From positions 1 to 13,854 of the forward strand of contig JBDIAO010000076.1 in NCBI GenBank assembly GCA_039812375.1: DNA of 13,854 nucleotides, given 5' to 3'. Shown here piece by piece: positions 1 to 5,686 of this stretch; position 1 is the first letter of the stretch, and each line of letters opens with the position of its first letter. Position numbers and translations under genes: made by a program. Under the pieces are notes generated by a model. That model ran no database searches. It was not told the DNA's origin and saw nothing but the letters and a program-made list of their open reading frames with translations. Source of the stretch: JAGOME01 sp039812375. GTDB taxonomy: Bacteria > Actinomycetota > Actinomycetes > Actinomycetales > Dermatophilaceae.

Positions 1-513
1 GCACGCCAGCGCAAACATCTCACCCTCGTGCACAAGCACAACGTGCTCACCCACGCCGGGCACCTGTGGCGCCGCACGGTCGAGGAGGTCGGGGAGGAGT
101 TCCCGGACGTCGAGACGGCATACCAGCACGTCGATGCCGCGACCATCTTCCTGGCTACCGACCCGGGACGGTTCGACGTCATCGTCACCGACAACCTCTT
201 CGGTGACATCATCACCGACATCGCTGCCGCGGTGGCCGGTGGCATCGGCTTGGCTGCCTCCGGCAACATCAACCCCTCAGGGGAGAACCCGAGCATGTTC
301 GAACCGGTCCACGGAAGCGCTCCCGACATCGCCGGGCAGGGTGTAGCCGATCCCACGGCCACGATCCTGTCCGTGGCCATGCTGCTCGCCCACGTCGGCC
401 GGGACGAGCAGGCTGCCCGGGTCGAGCAGGCTGTCGCGGCCGACCTTGCCGACCGGGGTCCCAGAGCCCGTGCGACCCATGCCGTCGGGGACGCCATCGC
501 CGCTCGAGTGTGA
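1..513 (+). CDS. leuB: 3-isopropylmalate dehydrogenase, C-terminal part (5' end outside window)
   Basis: This is the C-terminal half of the leucine-biosynthesis enzyme that oxidatively decarboxylates 3-isopropylmalate to 2-oxoisocaproate with NAD+ in the cytoplasm. The frame is open from base 1 and starts inside the gene: the first residues read ARQRKHLTLVHKHNVL, with the catalytic-lysine K-x-NVL segment of the family. Downstream are DVIVTDNLFGDIITD (metal-binding aspartates), the GNINP stretch, and FEPVHGSAPDIAG followed by ADPTATILSVAMLL (NAD-binding region). About 170 of the usual 340-350 residues are present, and the frame ends at TGA 511-513. The ATG at 28 is internal and is not the true start. 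ilvE follows on the same strand, a common actinobacterial grouping of branched-chain amino-acid genes. Tartrate or isocitrate dehydrogenase relatives are possible, but the HGSAPDIAG context and the ilvE neighbour favour LeuB. Confidence 0.95.
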   Translation, partial: ARQRKHLTLVHKHNVLTHAGHLWRRTVEEVGEEFPDVETAYQHVDAATIFLATDPGRFDVIVTDNLFGDIITDIAAAVAGGIGLAASGNINPSGENPSMFEPVHGSAPDIAGQGVADPTATILSVAMLLAHVGRDEQAARVEQAVAADLADRGPRARATHAVGDAIAARV

Positions 514-549
514 GGCGCGGCGGGCACCCACGGCGGACCATCGAGGACC

Positions 550-591
550 AGCGCTCGGTCCGGGGTGAGCGCTAACCGGTGAGCGCTAACC
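550..591. repeat. AGCGCT-centred near-palindromes, including two perfect 14-nt tandem copies
   Basis: GGTGAGCGCTAACC occurs twice head to tail at 564-577 and 578-591 with no mismatch. Each copy is nearly its own reverse complement (one mismatched pair). A third AGCGCT at 550-555 lies between GGACC (545-549) and GGTCC (557-561). The cluster ends about 60 bases before the ilvE start, so it is placed to act as an operator array. AGCGCT-centred palindromes are typical of actinobacterial LacI-family operators, but no LacI-type gene is in the window and the role is a guess. Confidence 0.5.
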
Positions 592-653
592 TGAGGGGAG
601 ACGCCCGATCCGCAGCCAGCGCGCCCGGCCCCGACGACATCGAAGGATCCACT

Positions 654-1748
654 ATGGCCCTCGCCTTCACGGTTACGCCCAACCCGAACCCGGTCTCCGA
701 CGCCCACCGGGCTGAGATCCTCGCGAACCCAGGCTTCGGGCAGTTCATGACCGACCACATGGTCAGCGCGACCTGGCGTCAGGGCGAGGGATGGAGCGAC
801 GGGCGCCTGGAGCCCTACGGCCCCATCGCACTCGACCCGGCCGCGGCGGTGCTGCACTACGCCCCCGAGGTCTTCGAGGGTCTCAAGGCCTACCGCCACG
901 CTGACGGCTCGGTGTGGACCTTCCGGCCGGACAAGAACGCCGCCCGACTCAGGGCCAGCGCGGCCCGGATGGTGCTCCCGGAGCTGCCGGTCGAGAGCTT
1001 CGTCGAGTCCCTGCGGGTGCTCGTCGAAGCCGACGAGAAGTGGGTCCCGGCGGCCGACGGTGGCGAGAAGAGCCTCTACCTGCGGCCTTTCCTCTTCGGC
1101 TCGGCCGCCTTCCTCGGCCTCAAGCCCTCGATCGAGGCTACCTACATGTGCATCGCCTCCCCGGCGGCATCCATCTTCACCGGGGGACCGAAACCGATCT
1201 CGCTGTGGATCTGTCGCAACTATGCCCGCGCCGGTGACGGCGGCACCGGCGCGGCGAAGTGCGGTGGCAACTACGCCAGCGCCCTGCGCGGGCAGCTCGA
1301 GGGCTCTCAGAACGGCTGTGACCAGGCGGTCTTCCTCGACTCCTCGACACACACCTATGTCGACGAGCTCGGCGGGATGAACGTCTTCTTCGTCACCAAG
1401 GACGGCCACCTGGTTACCCCCGAGCTGACCGGGACGATCCTGCCGGGGATCACCCGGATGTCGATCCTCGAGCTCGCCGGGGAGTTCGGCCTGAGGGCAC
1501 AGGAGCGCAGGGTCGAGATCGCTGAGTGGAAGGAGGGCGTCGCCAGCGGTGACATCCTCGAGGTCTTCGCCTGTGGTACCGCGGCGATCGTCACCCCCAT
1601 CGGCGAGCTGAAGTGGGACGGCGGCAGTGCTCGGTCCACGGCCGGCGAGTTCGGCGGTGAGGTGACCCGCGGCATCCGGGAGCGATTGCTGTCCATCCAG
1701 CAGGGGCGCAGCGAGGACACCTACGGATGGATGCACCGGCTCGTGTGA
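654..1748 (+). CDS. ilvE: branched-chain amino acid aminotransferase
   Basis: A class IV PLP-dependent aminotransferase that interconverts Leu, Ile and Val with their 2-oxo acids using 2-oxoglutarate/glutamate. At 364 residues it has the length of the actinobacterial/eukaryotic BCAT group. Visible features are VFEGLKAYRHADG near residue 75, the active-site segment GGTGAAKCGGNYAS with the Schiff-base lysine at K202, GCDQAVFLD, and the cofactor-side ELGGMNVFFV and EVFACGTAAIVTPIG. The ATG at 654 was chosen because GAAGGA (642-647) lies 6 bases upstream and the protein then begins MALAFTVTPNPNPVSD, like known family members. The in-frame GTG at 579 would add 25 low-complexity residues and lies inside the AGCGCT repeats. 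leuB ends 140 bases upstream, consistent with a biosynthetic neighbourhood but with room for a separate promoter. Confidence 0.95.
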   Translation: MALAFTVTPNPNPVSDAHRAEILANPGFGQFMTDHMVSATWRQGEGWSDGRLEPYGPIALDPAAAVLHYAPEVFEGLKAYRHADGSVWTFRPDKNAARLRASAARMVLPELPVESFVESLRVLVEADEKWVPAADGGEKSLYLRPFLFGSAAFLGLKPSIEATYMCIASPAASIFTGGPKPISLWICRNYARAGDGGTGAAKCGGNYASALRGQLEGSQNGCDQAVFLDSSTHTYVDELGGMNVFFVTKDGHLVTPELTGTILPGITRMSILELAGEFGLRAQERRVEIAEWKEGVASGDILEVFACGTAAIVTPIGELKWDGGSARSTAGEFGGEVTRGIRERLLSIQQGRSEDTYGWMHRLV

Positions 1749-1814
1749 GGTGAGCGACTCCACCTGCAGGAGCACCCAGGAAGCTGCACCACCACGGAGC
1801 CCGAGGGGTCGTCA

Positions 1815-2945
1815 GTGACGGCGAGCATCCGCACCTGGTTGGTCAGCCGGGTGGCGGTCATCATCCTCGTCCTCGGCATCGCCGCGGTGGCAGGCATCGG
1901 CGCTGAGGTCCATCCGCAAGCGAGTGGGTGGTGGTGGCTTGATCGGTTCACCTACTGGGACTCCTTCCACTTCACCCGGATTGCCGACGAGGGATGGTTC
2001 ACCCCCACCCGTCGCTGCTGCGACCAGTCCTACTTCCCGGGCTACCCTCTCGCGATGCGCTGGTTGGCCAGCGTGCTCCCCGGTCCTACCGCGCTCGCCG
2101 GGTGGTTGATCACCCTCTTCACCGGGACTCTGGCCGCCGGCGCCCTGTACCAGCTGGCCCGCGCTGATGGCCTTCCCGACCTTGGCGCACGCCGCGCTGT
2201 GCTCCTGCTCGCGGTGGCGCCGTTCACCGTCTTCACCGTTGCGGTCTACTCCGAAGCGCTCTGGTTGGCTGCCGCCCTGGTCGCTTGGTGGGCCGCGCGT
2301 GCGCAGCGGTGGGCCCTGAGCGCGCTCGCTGCCTCGGTCGCCACCGCCACCCGCATCACCGGTCTCTTCCTCCTCGCCGGTCTGGCCGTCGGGTATGCCG
2401 TCACAGCCCGGTCTCGGGCGCAGGAGCACGGCTGGGGGCGGGTGGCTGCCCGGGCACTGTGGCTCGGGGTCCCGGTCCTGCCGGTCGTGGCGTTCATGAG
2501 CTACCTGTACACCCAGACCGGCAGCTGGTTTGCGTGGAGGGAGGCTCAGGTCATCGGATGGGGTCGACACAGTTCCACCCCGTGGGGTGGGGTCGTCGGG
2601 CAGTGGGAGTCACTCATCCGCGCACCGAGCGGCTGGTTGCTGTTCCCGCGGGTGCTGGACCTGGTAGCGGTTCTCCTCGGGTTGGCGCTCACGGCCGTGC
2701 TGCTCAGCCGTCCACGCTGGTGGCCCGAGGCGGCATACGTCGGGGTCTCCGTCCTGGCGATCATGGCGACCTCCCGGTGGGACTCGGCAGGTCGCTACGC
2801 GCTCACCTGGTTCCCGGCATACCTCGTCCTCGCGTACTGGTTGCAGGGCCGGTCGCGCCGATGGACGGTGCTGGCGCTGGGAGCCAGCGGCCTGGTTGCC
2901 ACGGCGGTGACGGTGTGGTTCGCCACCCGGCACTGGATCGGATGA
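1815..2945 (+). CDS. PIG-V-like GT-C mannosyltransferase (multi-pass membrane protein)
   Basis: A 376-residue polytopic membrane protein resembling the GPI mannosyltransferase 2 (PIG-V) family, whose members transfer mannose from polyprenyl-phosphate-mannose at the outer membrane face. Seen directly: an N-terminal membrane segment (about 10-30), then a loop with the acidic FTYWDSFHFTRIADEGW (W48-D49, matching the WD-x-x-x-Y-x-x-IA-x-x-G pattern), SYFPGYPLA (72-80), VYSEALWLAAA (144-154), TATRITG near 177-183, and a late SAGRYALTWFPAYLVLAYW segment. About nine hydrophobic stretches are present. The GTG start has AGGGG 6 bases upstream and places the first membrane helix at the N-terminus. In actinobacteria such enzymes serve lipoglycan or glycoprotein mannosylation, but the acceptor cannot be read from sequence. 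It sits 66 bases after ilvE and 114 bases before the permease, and seems functionally separate from both. Confidence 0.75.
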   Translation: MTASIRTWLVSRVAVIILVLGIAAVAGIGAEVHPQASGWWWLDRFTYWDSFHFTRIADEGWFTPTRRCCDQSYFPGYPLAMRWLASVLPGPTALAGWLITLFTGTLAAGALYQLARADGLPDLGARRAVLLLAVAPFTVFTVAVYSEALWLAAALVAWWAARAQRWALSALAASVATATRITGLFLLAGLAVGYAVTARSRAQEHGWGRVAARALWLGVPVLPVVAFMSYLYTQTGSWFAWREAQVIGWGRHSSTPWGGVVGQWESLIRAPSGWLLFPRVLDLVAVLLGLALTAVLLSRPRWWPEAAYVGVSVLAIMATSRWDSAGRYALTWFPAYLVLAYWLQGRSRRWTVLALGASGLVATAVTVWFATRHWIG

Positions 2946-2969
2946 TGGATACCGGCCCGAAGATCACCA

Positions 2970-2995
2970 TCAATGGTTCTGGAAAGGACCATTGA
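2970..2995. promoter_or_regulatory. inverted-repeat operator O1, probable site of the GntR regulator
   Basis: Perfect 8-bp arms TCAATGGT (2970-2977) and ACCATTGA (2988-2995) are separated by 10 bases. The same arms with the same 10-base spacer recur at 8177-8202, just before the FadR-type GntR gene encoded in this cluster. The spacer sequences differ, so the arms are what is conserved. The right arm overlaps a consensus -35 (TTGACA), so bound protein should block RNA polymerase. TGGT...ACCA cores are typical of GntR/FadR-family sites. The assignment to the local regulator is inference. Confidence 0.8.
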
Positions 2996-3021
2996 CAGAC
3001 CCTCGGTGCTGGGTGTTGCAT
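2992..3021 (+). promoter_or_regulatory. probable promoter of the permease-kinase-dehydrogenase unit
   Basis: TTGACA at 2992-2997 is a perfect sigma-70-type -35. With an 18-base spacer, TTGCAT at 3016-3021 is a weak -10 candidate (matches at T1, A5 and T6). Transcription would begin near 3028, ahead of the ribosome-binding site at 3046-3051. The -35 overlaps the right arm of operator O1. Confidence 0.5.
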
Positions 3022-3045
3022 TCCACCACTGCCCCGACAACACCC

Positions 3046-3051
3046 AGGTGG
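3046..3051 (+). promoter_or_regulatory. ribosome-binding site that fixes the permease start
   Basis: AGGTGG lies 8 bases before ATG 3060. It supports that start over the upstream in-frame ATG at 2973, which lies inside the operator and upstream of the -35 element and therefore would not be on the transcript. Confidence 0.6.
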
Positions 3052-3059
3052 TCCCGACC

Positions 3060-4712
3060 ATGTCCGACCTCTCCCATCTCTCCGAGGACGAGCGCAAGCT
3101 CGCCGAGCTGGGCTACAAGCAGGAGCTCAACCGGACCTGGTCCGCGTTCTCCAACTTCGCCATCTCCTTCTCGATCATCTCGATCCTCGCCGGCTGCTTC
3201 ACGACCTTCGGCCAGGCCTGGAACAACGGCGGCCCGGTCGCCATCTCGTGGGGCTGGCCGATCATCTCGGTCTTCATCCTCATCATCGGCTTCTGCATGT
3301 CCGAACTCGTCTCGGCCTACCCGACCTCGGGCGGCATCTACTGGTGGGCCTCCAAGCTCGGCGGGGCCAAGGCGGGCTACTACACCGGCTGGCTCAACCT
3401 CATCGGCCTGCTCGCGGTGACCGCCTCGGTCGCCTACGGCTGCGCGACCTTCTTCGACCTCACCTTCTCGACGATGAGCACGTCCTGGGCCGACAGTTAC
3501 TCCCTGACCCGGGTGTTCATCATGTTCCTCGTCGTCCTGGCCGCCTGTGTCGCCCTCAACATCTGGGGCGGGCACCTCATGGCCCTGATGAACAACGTCT
3601 CGGTCTGGTGGCACGTCTTCGGCGCGGCGATCGTCGTGCTCATCCTCATCTTCCTGCCCGAGAAGCACATGAGCGTCGCCGACGTCTTCACCATGCGGAT
3701 CAACAACTCCGGCGGCCTGGCCGGTGGGGAGACCGGCGGCGTCGGGTACTGGTTCTACGTCCTGCCGCTCGGCTTCCTGCTCACCCAGTACACGATCACC
3801 GGCTTCGACGCCTCGGCCCACCTCTCCGAGGAGACCCACGGCGCCGCGCACGGCGCGGCCAAGGGCATCTGGCAGTCGATCTTCTACTCCGCCATCGGCG
3901 GCTGGATCCTCCTGCTCGCCTTCCTCTTCGCCGTCCAGGACCCGGCCAAGGTCACCGAGGGTGGCGGCGGGGTCGCGGTCATCTTCAACCAGGCCCTCAG
4001 CTCGAATTGGGCGAGCACCGTGCTGCTCATCGCGAGCATCGGGCAGTTCTTCTGCTCCAGTGCCTGCCTGACCTCGACGAGCCGGATGCTCTTCGCGTTC
4101 TCCCGGGACGGGGCCGTCCCCGGTGCATCGCTGTGGGCGAAGGTCAACGCCAAGCACATCCCGGCCAACGGCGTCCTCGGTGGTGCCGTCGTCGCCGCGA
4201 TCATCACCCTGCCGGCCCTGGTCCCGGTCGACATCGGCGGCGCGCCGGTCCCGGTCGCCTTCTATGCGGTCGTCTCGGTGGCGGTCATCGGGCTCTACCT
4301 CTCCTTCTCCATCCCGATCTACCTGCGCTGGAAGCTGGGCGACGCCTTCGTCCAGGGTTCCTGGAACCTCGGCACCAAGTGGAAGTGGATGGCCCCCATC
4401 GCGGTCGTCGAGATCATCATCATCTCGATCTACTTCATCCTCCCGATCACCCCGGCCGGCTGGCTGGGTAACAAGGACTTCAGCCTCAAGTTCGTCAACT
4501 ACGCGCCCGTGCTGACCATCGGCACCCTCGTCGTGCTGTGGATCGGCTGGCACGCCTCGGCCAAGAAGTGGTTCACCGGGCCGAAGAACACCATCGACCT
4601 GCCCGAAGGGGTCTCCTCGGCCGACGAGATCGACCTCGAATGGCACCACGGTGAGACCGCCCACGGCGGCAAGGTCCACGAGTGGTCCGGTGAGGAAGGC
4701 AACCCTCGCTGA
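3060..4712 (+). CDS. APC-superfamily amino acid/amine permease, ACT (amino acid-choline transporter) type
   Basis: A 550-residue secondary transporter with about 12 hydrophobic segments, presumably importing the cluster's substrate across the cytoplasmic membrane. After a charged cytoplasmic N-terminus (MSDLSHLSEDERKLAELGY) come SAFSNFAISFSIISILAG, ELVSAYPTSGGIYWWASKL and GFDASAHLSEETHGAAHGA. These are hallmarks of the ACT branch that includes fungal choline/ethanolamine (HNM1) and GABA (UGA4) carriers. The hydrophilic C-terminal tail (about 510-550) is rich in Glu and His. The start at 3060 is chosen from the ribosome-binding site and from its position downstream of the promoter. The kinase-like gene follows after 20 bases, implying co-transcription. 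The promoter carries operator O1, so expression should respond to the GntR regulator downstream. Homology supports a small amine or amino acid; choline/ethanolamine-like compounds or GABA fit best, but the substrate is inferred. Confidence 0.88.
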   Translation: MSDLSHLSEDERKLAELGYKQELNRTWSAFSNFAISFSIISILAGCFTTFGQAWNNGGPVAISWGWPIISVFILIIGFCMSELVSAYPTSGGIYWWASKLGGAKAGYYTGWLNLIGLLAVTASVAYGCATFFDLTFSTMSTSWADSYSLTRVFIMFLVVLAACVALNIWGGHLMALMNNVSVWWHVFGAAIVVLILIFLPEKHMSVADVFTMRINNSGGLAGGETGGVGYWFYVLPLGFLLTQYTITGFDASAHLSEETHGAAHGAAKGIWQSIFYSAIGGWILLLAFLFAVQDPAKVTEGGGGVAVIFNQALSSNWASTVLLIASIGQFFCSSACLTSTSRMLFAFSRDGAVPGASLWAKVNAKHIPANGVLGGAVVAAIITLPALVPVDIGGAPVPVAFYAVVSVAVIGLYLSFSIPIYLRWKLGDAFVQGSWNLGTKWKWMAPIAVVEIIIISIYFILPITPAGWLGNKDFSLKFVNYAPVLTIGTLVVLWIGWHASAKKWFTGPKNTIDLPEGVSSADEIDLEWHHGETAHGGKVHEWSGEEGNPR

Positions 4713-4732
4713 TCGCGAATCGCCCCTCACCC

Positions 4733-5686
4733 ATGGATGCCACCCTCGAGCACCAGCTCGACCGCATCACCTGCCTCGCCGGTCAGCAGCGTTCCACCAC
4801 GGCGCTGACCGGCGGGCTGACCAACCAGATCCTGCGAGTCACCACAACCGAGCACGACCTCGTCGTGCGCATCTCCTCACCGAGCACGGGGCTGCTGTCC
4901 ATCGACCGGGACGTCGAGGAGCACAATGCCCGCGCAGCCGCGACCGCCGGGGTCGGGCCCAGCGTCGTCGAGCGCATCGCCGAGGCCGGAGTGCTCGTCG
5001 TCGAGTTCATCCGCGATGCCGTGACCTTCGACGATGCGGCGGTCGGCGCCAACCTGGCCCGGATCGGCGCGACCGTGCGGCAGCTCCACGACGGCCCGGC
5101 CTTCGCGGGCCGCTTCGACATGTTCGACATCCAGCGCCGCTATCTGGGGATCATGCGCGCGCACGCGTGGCCGCTGCCCGAGGGCTACGAGGACCTGCTC
5201 GGCTACGCCAACTCGATGGAGGCCGCGCTGAGACGGGCCCCCGAGCCGCTCGTTCCGTGCCACAACGACCTGCTCGCGGCGAACTTCCTCGACGACGGTC
5301 AGCGGATCTGGATCCTCGACTACGAGTACAGCGGGATGAACGAACCGGCCTTCGAGCTCGGCAACATCATCCAGGAGGCGCACCTGGGCGCCGAGCAGCT
5401 CACCGAGCTCGTCACGGCATACAGCGGTCGGCCCGACCCGGTGCGCGAGGCCCGAGCGAGGCTGTGGGGCATCGAGAGCGCGTACGCCTGGACCCTCTGG
5501 GGCACGATCCAACTCGGGTTGGCCGAGATCGACTACGACTTCCACGGATGGGCGATGGACAAGTATGACCGGGCGCGCGAGGCCTTCGCCGACCCCGGCT
5601 TCGACGACCTCGTGGATGCCGTCGGCCGGGCGCCGACGAATGCCGCCGGGCAATCGCCCGAGGATGCCGTGGGGGAGGGTCGGTGA
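4733..5686 (+). CDS. choline/ethanolamine kinase-like phosphotransferase (protein-kinase fold)
   Basis: A 317-residue protein of the aminoglycoside phosphotransferase/choline kinase superfamily. Seen directly: the N-lobe GGLTNQILRV near residue 28 and VVRISSP, with arginine where choline kinases have LLRxYG; the catalytic loop PCHNDLLAANFL with H177, D179 and N184; and the metal-binding segment ILDYEYSGMNEPAFELGN with D196. The D-Y-E-Y-S-G-M-N form is characteristic of LicA/choline-ethanolamine kinases rather than drug-resistance enzymes. It would phosphorylate a small hydroxyl compound with ATP. The ATG lies 20 bases after the permease stop with no clear ribosome-binding site next to it, so translation is probably coupled. 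Its stop overlaps the next start (GTGA). Its role in an amine pathway is unclear: phosphorylation of choline or ethanolamine as a side branch, or of a related amino alcohol. An orphan kinase with another substrate cannot be excluded. Confidence 0.8.
   Translation: MDATLEHQLDRITCLAGQQRSTTALTGGLTNQILRVTTTEHDLVVRISSPSTGLLSIDRDVEEHNARAAATAGVGPSVVERIAEAGVLVVEFIRDAVTFDDAAVGANLARIGATVRQLHDGPAFAGRFDMFDIQRRYLGIMRAHAWPLPEGYEDLLGYANSMEAALRRAPEPLVPCHNDLLAANFLDDGQRIWILDYEYSGMNEPAFELGNIIQEAHLGAEQLTELVTAYSGRPDPVREARARLWGIESAYAWTLWGTIQLGLAEIDYDFHGWAMDKYDRAREAFADPGFDDLVDAVGRAPTNAAGQSPEDAVGEGR

Noticed and set aside
2970..2995. Inverted repeat read as a transcription terminator for the mannosyltransferase gene
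   Set aside because: No T-tract follows, the loop is 10 bases, and the same arms and spacing recur before the GntR gene, which fits an operator.
3724..4515. Ser/Arg/Pro-rich plus-strand frames inside the permease gene (also inside the dehydrogenase, 6239-7699)
   Set aside because: Typical +1/+2 frame shadows of high-GC genes, with no start context or domain.
2970..4730. A 586-codon minus-strand frame opposite the permease
   Set aside because: Asp/Glu/Arg-rich repetitive translation with no motif; the plus-strand permease has clear family motifs, a ribosome-binding site and a promoter.
4733..5686. Aminoglycoside-resistance phosphotransferase
   Set aside because: The fold is shared, but the D-Y-E-Y-S-G-M-N loop, the arginine-bearing N-lobe and the operon context point to the choline/ethanolamine-kinase branch.
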